NCBI RefSeq assembly: GCF_003063415.1
Contig: NZ_NESK01000001.1
Location: 1-64,000 of the forward strand
Direction: 5' to 3'
Length of the DNA: 64,000 bases
DNA from: Limnohabitans sp. 2KL-17
GTDB taxonomy: Bacteria; Pseudomonadota; Gammaproteobacteria; Burkholderiales; Burkholderiaceae_C
Every line of letters starts with the position of its first letter. Position 1 is the stretch's first letter. Below the pieces are notes generated by a model that saw nothing but the letters and a program-made list of their open reading frames with translations, was not told the DNA's origin and ran no database searches. This document shows, in pieces, positions 56,761 through 64,000 of this stretch. The translations under genes and the position numbers were made by a program.

Positions 56761-56790
56761 AAAAAAGCCTGCACTTGTGCAGGCTTTTTT
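56761..56790. terminator. bidirectional intrinsic terminator
   Basis: AAAAAAGCCTGCAC and GTGCAGGCTTTTTT form a perfect 14-bp stem with T-runs on both strands. It can end livK-type transcripts on the plus strand and tRNA-Ser transcripts on the minus strand. A separate GC-rich stem, GCCCCCG/CGGGGGC, lies at 56700-56718. Confidence 0.93.
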
Positions 56791-56794
56791 GTTT

Positions 56795-56885
56795 TGGCGG
56801 AGCAGGCGGGATTCGAACCCGCGGTGGGCTATTAACCCACACACGCTTTCCAGGCGTGCGACTTAAACCACTCATCCACCGCTCC
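56795..56885 (-). tRNA. tRNA-Ser (anticodon GGA)
   Basis: A 91-base class II tRNA with CCA encoded. The acceptor stem GGAGCGG pairs toward CTGCTCC with discriminator G, the D-arm is GATGAGTGGTTTAAGTC, and the anticodon loop is CTGGAAA with GGA at 56849-56851. A long variable arm (GTGGGTTAATAGCCCAC) and T-arm GCGGGTTCGAATCCCGC complete it. A promoter-like element precedes it on the minus strand. Confidence 0.95.
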
Positions 56886-56895
56886 TAAGCCAGCT

Positions 56896-56923
56896 ATTGT
56901 AGCAGTGGAAAATGGCAAGCAAA
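56896..56923 (-). promoter_or_regulatory. promoter of tRNA-Ser
   Basis: Read on the minus strand, TTTGCT (56918-56923) and TACAAT (56896-56901) are separated by 16 bases. The start point would fall just before the mature tRNA end at 56885. Confidence 0.55.
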
Positions 56924-57083
56924 GCCCATCGAGTACAAATCCTAAGCGTGTTTATTGCTGGCTTATGAGGTGTGATTTTTGATGAATTCAGATCTGTATC
57001 GTCCGATCAGCCCTTTTTATCCTTAAACTTCCACTCTGTTTGAATTCCTTTGTCCCTTATTCGGCGCACTGCTCGACAAGCCC

Positions 57084-59357
57084 ATGAAATTTCGCTTCCC
57101 GATCGTCATCATTGACGAAGACTACCGTTCCGAAAACACATCGGGATTGGGCATACGCGCTTTGGCCGATGCCATCATCGCTGAAGGTTTTGAGGTTTTG
57201 GGGGTCACAAGTTACGGCGATTTGTCGCAATTTGCGCAGCAACAAAGCCGAGCCAGCGCCTTCATCCTGTCGATTGACGATGAAGAGTTTTCGCCAGGCC
57301 CTGATCTGGACCCTGCTGTCATCAGTTTGCGCGCCTTCATTGACGAAGTGCGTCGCAAAAACGCCGATGTGCCCATCTACATTTATGGCGAAACCAAAAC
57401 TTCGCGCCATTTGCCCAACGACATCCTGCGCGAGTTGCATGGCTTTATCCACATGTTCGAGGACACGCCAGAGTTCGTGGCGCGTCACATCATCCGCGAG
57501 GCCAAAAGCTATCTGGAAGGCGTGCAGCCACCTTTCTTCAAGGCCTTGCTCGATTACGCAGAAGACGGTTCTTACTCCTGGCACTGCCCGGGGCACTCCG
57601 GCGGCGTGGCTTTCCTGAAAAGTCCCGTGGGTCAGATGTACCACCAGTTTTATGGCGAGAACATGCTGCGCGCCGATGTGTGTAACGCCGTGGAAGAGTT
57701 GGGGCAGTTGTTGGATCACAACGGGGCCATTGGCGCAAGCGAGCGCAATGCAGCCCGGATTTTCAACGCCGACCATTGCTTTTTTGTGACCAACGGCACC
57801 AGCACTTCCAACAAAATCGTCTGGCACCACACCGTGGCACCAGGGGACGTGGTGGTCGTAGACCGCAACTGCCACAAGTCCATCCTGCATGCCATCATCA
57901 TGACCGGCGCGATTCCCGTTTTCATGAAGCCCACCCGGAATCACTACGGCATCATTGGTCCGATTCCCAAAAGTGAGTTTGAGCCTGCAGCCATCATGGC
58001 CAAGATCAAGGCCAACCCCTTGCTCAAGGGCGTGGATCCGAAAAAGGTCAAACCCCGTGTCATGACCCTCACGCAGTCAACCTACGATGGCGTTCTGTAC
58101 AACACCGAAACCATCAAGAGCATGCTGGATGGCTACGTTGAGAACCTTCACTTTGACGAGGCCTGGTTGCCCCACGCGGCTTTCCACCCGTTTTATGGTC
58201 CTTACCATTCAATGGGTAAAAAACGCGCCCGTCCCAAAGAGTCGATGGTGTACGCCACACAGTCCATTCACAAGTTGCTCGCTGGGATCAGCCAGGCCAG
58301 TCATGTGCTGGTGCAAGATGCACAAAACACCAAGCTCGACAGGCCGTTGTTCAACGAGGCCTATCTGATGCACACCTCGACATCACCCCAGTACAGCATC
58401 ATTGCCAGCTGCGACGTTGCTGCAGCCATGATGGAGCCGCCAGGTGGCACTGCATTGGTGGAGGAAAGCATTGCCGAAGCGCTGGATTTTCGCCGTGCCA
58501 TGCGCAAGGTGGATGCCGAGTACGGCAAAGACTGGTGGTTCAAGGTCTGGGGCCCGGAAAAATTTGCCGAAGAAGGCATTGGCCGCGCCGATGACTGGAT
58601 ATTGCGCAACGATCCCCGCAAGAAGACCAGCAAGTGGCATGGCTTTGGTCAGCAGTTGGCCGATGGCTTCAACATGCTGGACCCGATCAAGTCGACCATC
58701 GTGACACCGGGCCTCGACTTGGACGGCAAGTTTGACAAGACAGGCATCCCCGCCTCGATCGTCAGCAAGTTTCTGACCGAGCACGGCGTGGTGGTTGAAA
58801 AGACGGGTCTTTACAGCTTCTTCATCATGTTCACCATTGGCATCACCAAAGGCCGCTGGAACACGCTGTTGACGGCTTTGCAGCAGTTCAAGGATGAATA
58901 CGCCAAGAACCAGCCCATGTGGAAAATCATGCCGGAGTTTTGCCAAAAGTACCCACGGTACGAGCGAATGGGCCTGCGTGATTTGTGCCAGCATGTGCAC
59001 GAGATGTACGCCAAGTACGACATTGCCCGTTTGACCACCGACATGTATTTGTCGGATCTGGCCCCGGCCATGCGCCCCTCAGATGCCTACGCCCACATTG
59101 CCCACCGCAAGACCGAGCGAGTGGAAATCGACCACTTGGAAGGCCGCATTACGGTGGGTCTGGTCACGCCTTATCCGCCTGGTATTCCATTGCTGATCCC
59201 TGGCGAAGTCTTCAACAAAAAGATCGTTGATTACCTCAAGTTCGCCCGCGAGTTCAACGAGAAGTGCCCAGGTTTTGAAACCGACATCCATGGCCTGGTC
59301 GAGGTCAAGGACGAAGAGGGCAAGACGCGCTACTTTGCGGATTGCGTGAAGGCTTGA
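57084..59357 (+). CDS. Orn/Lys/Arg decarboxylase, large PLP type
   Basis: A 757-residue fold-type I PLP decarboxylase. A receiver-like wing domain spans about 1-125, with the aspartate-rich IIDEDY start. The PLP domain begins near 160 with YSWHCPGHSGGVAF, and the cofactor lysine lies in VYATQSIHKLLAG near 395. The C-terminal domain has VGLVTPYPPGIPLLIPGE near 690. It removes CO2 from ornithine, lysine or arginine; the substrate cannot be assigned. It may serve polyamine synthesis or acid resistance. No antiporter gene is nearby, which argues for a biosynthetic role. Confidence 0.9.
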   Translation: MKFRFPIVIIDEDYRSENTSGLGIRALADAIIAEGFEVLGVTSYGDLSQFAQQQSRASAFILSIDDEEFSPGPDLDPAVISLRAFIDEVRRKNADVPIYIYGETKTSRHLPNDILRELHGFIHMFEDTPEFVARHIIREAKSYLEGVQPPFFKALLDYAEDGSYSWHCPGHSGGVAFLKSPVGQMYHQFYGENMLRADVCNAVEELGQLLDHNGAIGASERNAARIFNADHCFFVTNGTSTSNKIVWHHTVAPGDVVVVDRNCHKSILHAIIMTGAIPVFMKPTRNHYGIIGPIPKSEFEPAAIMAKIKANPLLKGVDPKKVKPRVMTLTQSTYDGVLYNTETIKSMLDGYVENLHFDEAWLPHAAFHPFYGPYHSMGKKRARPKESMVYATQSIHKLLAGISQASHVLVQDAQNTKLDRPLFNEAYLMHTSTSPQYSIIASCDVAAAMMEPPGGTALVEESIAEALDFRRAMRKVDAEYGKDWWFKVWGPEKFAEEGIGRADDWILRNDPRKKTSKWHGFGQQLADGFNMLDPIKSTIVTPGLDLDGKFDKTGIPASIVSKFLTEHGVVVEKTGLYSFFIMFTIGITKGRWNTLLTALQQFKDEYAKNQPMWKIMPEFCQKYPRYERMGLRDLCQHVHEMYAKYDIARLTTDMYLSDLAPAMRPSDAYAHIAHRKTERVEIDHLEGRITVGLVTPYPPGIPLLIPGEVFNKKIVDYLKFAREFNEKCPGFETDIHGLVEVKDEEGKTRYFADCVKA

Positions 59358-59409
59358 GTCTTGCGTTGGACCCTTGGGGGCAGCAAGGGTCCGTTAAAAA
59401 CTCAACGGA

Positions 59410-60225
59410 TCAGGCCGAAGCCGCTGGCTCGGCAATACCGCCGACCACTTGACTGAAACCACCATCCACATAGGTGATTTCGGCGGTCACGCCAGCTGCC
59501 AGATCGCTCAGCAAGAACGCAGCCACGTTGCCGACATCCTCAATGGTCACGTTGCGCCGGATGGGAGAAGCCTCGGCCACCACCGACAAAATCTTGCCAA
59601 AGCCTTTGATGCCGCTGGCCGCCAGGGTTTTGATGGGGCCCGCTGAAATGCCGTTGGCACGCAAGCCCCGTTTCTGGCTGCCCAGCGACTCGGCCAGGTA
59701 ACGCACGGACGCTTCGAGGCTGGCTTTGGCCAGGCCCATGGTGTTGTAGTTGGGCACCGTACGGATAGCGCCCAGATACGTCAGCGTCAGCAGAGCCGAT
59801 TTGTCGTTCAGGTAGGGCAGAGCCGCTTTGGCCATGGCGGGGAAGCTGTAGGCGCTGATGTCATGGGCAATCTTGAAGCCTTCGCGCGACAAGCCTTCCA
59901 GGAAATCACCAGCAATGGCCTCGCGCGGGGCATAGCCGATGGCGTGAACAAAACCATCAAGTTTGGGCCAGGTCGCCGACAGGTCGGTGAACAGCTTGTC
60001 AATCTGCTCGTCACTGCCCACATCGCAATCAAAAATCAGTTGGGAGTCAAAGTCGGCTGCAAACTCGGTGATGCGGTCCTTGAAGCGCTCTCCCACATAA
60101 CTGAAAGCCAACTCGGCGCCTTGGGCATGGCAGGCCTTGGCGATGCCATAAGCGATCGAGCGGCTGGAAAGCACGCCGGTGATCAAGAGCTTTTTGCCCG
60201 AAAGAAATCCTGTTTTTGTGGTCAT
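59410..60225 (-). CDS. fabI: enoyl-ACP reductase (NADH)
   Basis: FabI reduces trans-2-enoyl-ACP in fatty acid elongation. The 271-residue short-chain dehydrogenase-like protein has [20 protein letters not shown] near 10-29, [10 protein letters not shown] near 90, and the FabI-type active site with Tyr in [14 protein letters not shown] and Lys in [18 protein letters not shown] 60225 is chosen because the homologous sequence TGFLSGKKL starts directly after it. It diverges from the yejA gene. Confidence 0.95.
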   Translation of the reverse strand: MTTKTGFLSGKKLLITGVLSSRSIAYGIAKACHAQGAELAFSYVGERFKDRITEFAADFDSQLIFDCDVGSDEQIDKLFTDLSATWPKLDGFVHAIGYAPREAIAGDFLEGLSREGFKIAHDISAYSFPAMAKAALPYLNDKSALLTLTYLGAIRTVPNYNTMGLAKASLEASVRYLAESLGSQKRGLRANGISAGPIKTLAASGIKGFGKILSVVAEASPIRRNVTIEDVGNVAAFLLSDLAAGVTAEITYVDGGFSQVVGGIAEPAASA

Positions 60226-60262
60226 GTCTTCAACTTCTGGAAAATGTGGGCAGAATTGTCGC

Positions 60263-62167
60263 ATGCGTAGACCCATGGCTCGATTTTTGACAAAGTGTTG
60301 GCTAGCCCTCGGGCTCTGGATAACTGGCAACGCATGGGCGGCCCATGCGTATGCCCAGTTTGGCGACGTTCGTTACCCTGCAGGTTTTTCCCATTTTTCG
60401 TATGTCAACCCTGCTGCGCCCAAAGGTGGCGAGATCGTTTTGGTGCCGCCCACTCGGCAGTCCAATTTTGACAAATACAACCCCTTCACACTCAAAGGCA
60501 GTGCACCACCGTCCATGCTGGGCATGATGTTTGACACTTTGCTGGTGGGTAACATGGAAGAGCCAACCACCGCTTATGGCTTGTTGGCCTCTGACACCCA
60601 GGTCGCACCCGACCGCATGTCTGTGACTTTTCAGATCCACCCGCAGGCGCGTTTTCACAATGGTGACCCGGTACTCGCCTCCGATGTCCGTCATTCCTTT
60701 GAACGGCTGACCAGCAAGCAGGCTGCGCCTCAGTACCGCACTTATTTTGGAGAAGTGAAAACGGCCACCGTTTTGGGCGAGCGCAGCATCCGCTTCGAAT
60801 TTGTACGCCCCAACAGCGAGCTTCCCTTGATCGTGGGCGGCCTGCCCGTTTTCAGCCACAAATGGGGTTTGCAAGGCGACACACTCAAACCACTGGACCA
60901 AATGGTCATGGACATACCCATATCCTCGGGGCCATACCGCATCGGGCCAGTGCAATTTGGCAAGGACATTACCTACGTGCGCGACCCGGCCTATTGGGCC
61001 AAAGACCTGAATGCGCGCAAAGGACTTTTTAATTTTGACCGGATCACCTACAAAATTTACAAAGACAGCACAGCGCAGCTGGAAGCTTTCAAAGCGGGTG
61101 AGTTCGATTACATGCAGTCTTTTGTGGCGCGTGAATGGGCGCGTGCCTACACCGGCCGTGCATTTGAGCGTGGCGAGCTGGTCAAGGCCGAGTTGCCCCA
61201 TGGCAATGCGGGGGATTTTCAGGGCTTTTTGTTCAATTTACGCCGTGACAAATTCAAGGACGTCAGGGTCCGCCAAGCCATCGCATTGGCGATGGATTTT
61301 GAATGGCTGAACCGGCAGTTGTTCTACAACGCGTACAGCCGGGTGCGCGGCTACTTTGTGGCCAGTGACTTTGAAGCCAAGGGGCGCCCTGGCCCCGAAG
61401 AGTTGGTTTTGCTGGCGCCCTTGCGGGGAAAGTTGTCGTCTGCCGTGTTCGAGCAAGAGGTGCCTCAGCCACCTAAAACCGAGCTTGCCACCGATTCGGG
61501 CCATACCCTGCGCGACCATCTGCGCCAAGCCCGAGACCTGCTCAAAGACGCCGGTTGGACTTACCGCGATGGCGCTTTGCGCAATGCCCAAGGCCTGCCC
61601 ATGACCCTGGAATTTTTGGACAGCTCGGGTTCAATGGGGCGGGTGGTCACGCCCTTTGCCAAAAACCTCGAAAAGCTGGGGATTCAGGTGCAGTACAAAG
61701 TGATCGACTTTGCGCTCCTTCAAAAGCGCATGGATGTGTTCGATTTCGACATCATCAGCAACCGCACCGTGGGCAGCGAAGCACCCGGCACCGAATTACT
61801 GGAGAGATTTGGCTCGAAGTCGGCCGATGTGGAAGGCTCGGGCAATGTACTGGGCCTGAAAGACCCGGTGGTGGACGCCTTGCTGGACAAAGCGGTGAGC
61901 GCAAGCACCCGGCCTGAACTGGTGGCCAGCTTGCGGGCATTGGACCGGGTGTTGCGACATGGTCATTACGTGGTGCCACATTGGTATGGCGCGGTTCACC
62001 GGGTTTCCTGGCGGGCGGCGGCCTTCGATCGCCCGGCCAGTTTGCCTCGCTACTACCAGCCTGAGGCTTTGGTAACCACGGTCTGGTGGTCCAAGTCGAC
62101 CAACGCCACGCCCGTCTCGTCGGGCAGTGCATCGACCACCCATGCTGTCGTCAAGAAAGGCCCTTGA
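60263..62167 (+). CDS. yejA: peptide ABC transporter substrate-binding protein (YejA-like)
   Basis: A 634-residue family 5 extracellular solute-binding protein. The signal peptide ([20 protein letters not shown]) ends near 26. The sequence [17 protein letters not shown] near 42-58 and [11 protein letters not shown] near 69 are hallmarks of YejA/oligopeptide binders of the microcin C type. The two-lobe region extends to the end. The start is uncertain between ATG 60263 and ATG 60275. It is followed by yejB after three bases. Confidence 0.9.
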   Translation: MRRPMARFLTKCWLALGLWITGNAWAAHAYAQFGDVRYPAGFSHFSYVNPAAPKGGEIVLVPPTRQSNFDKYNPFTLKGSAPPSMLGMMFDTLLVGNMEEPTTAYGLLASDTQVAPDRMSVTFQIHPQARFHNGDPVLASDVRHSFERLTSKQAAPQYRTYFGEVKTATVLGERSIRFEFVRPNSELPLIVGGLPVFSHKWGLQGDTLKPLDQMVMDIPISSGPYRIGPVQFGKDITYVRDPAYWAKDLNARKGLFNFDRITYKIYKDSTAQLEAFKAGEFDYMQSFVAREWARAYTGRAFERGELVKAELPHGNAGDFQGFLFNLRRDKFKDVRVRQAIALAMDFEWLNRQLFYNAYSRVRGYFVASDFEAKGRPGPEELVLLAPLRGKLSSAVFEQEVPQPPKTELATDSGHTLRDHLRQARDLLKDAGWTYRDGALRNAQGLPMTLEFLDSSGSMGRVVTPFAKNLEKLGIQVQYKVIDFALLQKRMDVFDFDIISNRTVGSEAPGTELLERFGSKSADVEGSGNVLGLKDPVVDALLDKAVSASTRPELVASLRALDRVLRHGHYVVPHWYGAVHRVSWRAAAFDRPASLPRYYQPEALVTTVWWSKSTNATPVSSGSASTTHAVVKKGP

Positions 62168-62170
62168 CCG

Positions 62171-63208
62171 ATGTTGTCCTATATTTTCAAACGCTTGATG
62201 CTGATGATCCCGACATTGTTCGGGGTGTTGTTGATGACCTTTGTGGTCATTCAGTTTGTGCCGGGGGGGCCCGTCGAGCAAATGGTCGCGCAGTTGCAAG
62301 GACGAGACACCGGCGGTGAGGGGGCGGCTGCCGCGGGAAGCGGTTACCGGGGGCGACAGGGGGTGGATGCTGCTCGCATTGCCGAGATCAAAACCCTCTA
62401 CGGGTTTGACAAGCCTCCCGTCGAGCGTTTCTGGATGATGCTCAAACAGTTTGTTCAATTCGACTTGGGTAAAAGTTTCTTCTACCCCAAAGACGTCTGG
62501 AGTCTCATCAAGGAAAAACTGCCCGTCTCGATCAGCCTTGGACTGTGGACATTTTTTCTCAGCTACCTGGTGTCGGTGCCTTTGGGCATTGCCAAGGCGG
62601 TGCGGGCAGGCAGCCGTTTTGACACGCTGACTAGTCTGCTGGTTTTGCTCGGTTATGCGATTCCAGGCTTCGTGCTGGGTGTGGCATTGCTGGTGATTTT
62701 TGGTGGGCAGCTGCAATGGTTTCCTCTGCGCGGACTGACCTCGTCCAACTGGGATCAGCTCAGCTGGAGTGCCAAAGTGCTTGATTATTTGTGGCACATT
62801 GCCTTGCCGGTCACGGCCAGCGTGCTGGGCTCCTTTGCGGTCATCACCATGCTGACCAAGAACGCGTTTCTGGAGGAAATCCGCAAGCAATACGTTTTGA
62901 CGGCTCGCGCCAAAGGGCTGAGCGAAAACCGTGTGCTGTATCGCCATGTCATGCGCAATGCGCTGATTCCACTGGTGACCGGATTTCCTGCGGCTTTTAT
63001 CGGTGCTTTTTTCACGGGCTCATTGCTTATAGAAACCCTGTTCTCGCTCGACGGTCTGGGTTTACTCAGTTACGAGTCGGTGATCCGGCGCGATTACCCC
63101 GTGGTCCTGGGCACCCTGTATTTGTTCACGCTGATGGGTCTGTTCACCAAACTTGTCAGCGATCTTTGTTATGTGTGGGTCGACCCCCGTGTGAAGTTCG
63201 ACAAATGA
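62171..63208 (+). CDS. yejB: peptide ABC transporter permease (YejB-like)
   Basis: A 345-residue inner-membrane permease of the DppB type. It has the N-terminal RLMLMIPTLFGVLLMTFVVI helix and an FVPGGPVEQ loop, six transmembrane segments in all, and the EAA motif in YVLTARAKGLSENRVLYRH near 260 that contacts the ATPase. The insert between residues 40 and 60 is glycine-rich, as in YejB. The stop overlaps the yejE start as ATGA. Confidence 0.94.
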   Translation: MLSYIFKRLMLMIPTLFGVLLMTFVVIQFVPGGPVEQMVAQLQGRDTGGEGAAAAGSGYRGRQGVDAARIAEIKTLYGFDKPPVERFWMMLKQFVQFDLGKSFFYPKDVWSLIKEKLPVSISLGLWTFFLSYLVSVPLGIAKAVRAGSRFDTLTSLLVLLGYAIPGFVLGVALLVIFGGQLQWFPLRGLTSSNWDQLSWSAKVLDYLWHIALPVTASVLGSFAVITMLTKNAFLEEIRKQYVLTARAKGLSENRVLYRHVMRNALIPLVTGFPAAFIGAFFTGSLLIETLFSLDGLGLLSYESVIRRDYPVVLGTLYLFTLMGLFTKLVSDLCYVWVDPRVKFDK

Positions 63209-64000
63209 CACCCTTGCCATCTGCTGTTTTTCTGCCTCAGGTCTCGCCATCGACCCGAGCCTGGCTTCGCTTCAAGCGCAACCGACTCGGTTTTGTAAGC
63301 CTCGTCGTTTTTGTGATCTTGTTCGTGATGAGTCTTGGTGCCGAGTTTTTGTCCAACGACAAACCCCTGATCGTGCGCTTTCAGGGGCAATGGTATGCAC
63401 CGGTGGTGCAGACGCTGCCTGAAAAAGTCTTTGGTGGTGATTTCGAAACCCCTGCCGACTACCTCGACCCCTTTATTCAGCAGCAATTGAACAAGGACGG
63501 CAACTGGGCATTGCAAGCCCCAAACCCCTACCACCACGGCACGCTCGATTACTTTGCCCCTTTGCCCAACCCGGCGCCACCCACTTCGCGCAATTTGCTG
63601 GGGACCGATGACCGGGGCCGGGATGTGCTGGCCCGATTGATCTACGGTTTCAGGGTGTCGGTGCTTTTTGCTTTGGCGCTGACGCTTTTTGGCGTGTTGT
63701 TAGGTGTTTTGACTGGCGCGATACAGGGGTTTTTTGCAGGCAAAACTGATTTGGTTTTGCAGCGTTTTATTGAAATTTGGGGTGCCATGCCCGAGTTGTA
63801 CCTGCTGATCATCTTCTCTGCAGTGTTCGAGCCCAGTGTGGGATTGTTGCTTGTACTGCTGAGTCTGTTTGGCTGGATGGGCTTGTCCGACTATGTGCGG
63901 GCAGAGTTTTTGCGCAACCGCCAGCTCGATTACGTCAAGTCAGCCCGTGCCTTGGGTTTGGGACATTGGCAAATCATCTGGCGCCATGTCTTGCCCAACA
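63205..64000 (+). CDS. yejE: peptide ABC transporter permease (YejE-like), partial
   Basis: The first 265 codons of a DppC-type permease cut by the right edge. The N-terminal transmembrane segment (LGFVSLVVFVILFVMSLG) and a long periplasmic loop with APNPYHH and NLLGTDDRGRDVLARLIYG are typical of YejE. Further membrane segments and an EAA motif (VKSARALGLGHWQIIWRH) follow. It is coupled to yejB by ATGA. The ATPase gene yejF is expected just beyond the window. Confidence 0.93.
   Translation, partial: MTPLPSAVFLPQVSPSTRAWLRFKRNRLGFVSLVVFVILFVMSLGAEFLSNDKPLIVRFQGQWYAPVVQTLPEKVFGGDFETPADYLDPFIQQQLNKDGNWALQAPNPYHHGTLDYFAPLPNPAPPTSRNLLGTDDRGRDVLARLIYGFRVSVLFALALTLFGVLLGVLTGAIQGFFAGKTDLVLQRFIEIWGAMPELYLLIIFSAVFEPSVGLLLVLLSLFGWMGLSDYVRAEFLRNRQLDYVKSARALGLGHWQIIWRHVLPN

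Overview
The window looks like a chromosomal segment of a betaproteobacterium of the order Burkholderiales, most likely a Comamonadaceae-type freshwater or soil organism. This is inferred from moderately high GC, the gene blocks tig-clpP-clpX-lon, smc-zipA-ligA-def and pepA-holC, a CysB-type regulator, and a complete Sox sulfur-oxidation locus. No taxonomic search was possible.

Region 1 (1-4466) is accessory DNA. The end of an insertion-sequence transposase runs straight into a type I restriction subunit (hsdR) that has lost its N-terminal nuclease part. Behind it, tightly packed, are a RadC/JAB-domain gene and a 438-residue protein of unknown function with an apparently inactive phospholipase-D-like N-terminus. 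This three-gene remnant is the most novel-looking part of the window.

Region 2 (4567-18046) is a sulfur-oxidation island. It holds an ArsR-type regulator (SoxR), a periplasmic DsrE-like protein, flavocytochrome c sulfide dehydrogenase (fccA, fccB), a YeeE/YedE sulfur transporter on the opposite strand, a thioredoxin-like protein, two small c-type cytochromes, a broken second ArsR gene with a palindromic operator-like site, then soxC, soxD, soxY, soxZ, soxA, soxX, soxB and soxH. Together these predict oxidation of sulfide by FccAB and of thiosulfate by the Sox multienzyme complex. SoxCD is present, so oxidation to sulfate without sulfur globules is expected. Many of the products carry Tat or Sec signals.

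Region 3 (18082-26951) has hemH, a HAD hydrolase coupled to a glutathione S-transferase, two squalene/phytoene-synthase-family genes and an RND efflux adaptor-pump pair behind a strong promoter with a TetR-like palindrome.

Region 4 (27000-33828) holds tRNA-Leu, trigger factor, ClpP, ClpX and Lon, with sigma-32-like promoters before clpP and lon, followed by a tRNA-Gly, tRNA-Gly, tRNA-Cys group in which the Gly unit is a duplication.

Region 5 (34029-56885) is mostly housekeeping: a TctC/Bug binding protein, a small zinc-ribbon protein, a YheS-type ABC-F ATPase, a REP-like inverted pair, the dapC-dapE-prmB operon, smc, zipA, ligA, def, an aminotransferase, cysB, a CbiX/SirB chelatase coupled to lptF-lptG, pepA, holC, a small unknown, a LivK-type binding protein and tRNA-Ser.

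Region 6 (57084-64000) has a large PLP amino-acid decarboxylase, fabI and a yejABE peptide ABC transporter cut by the right edge. No CRISPR array, rRNA gene, prophage or integrase was seen. The only gene-free stretch above 300 bases is 8859-9177.
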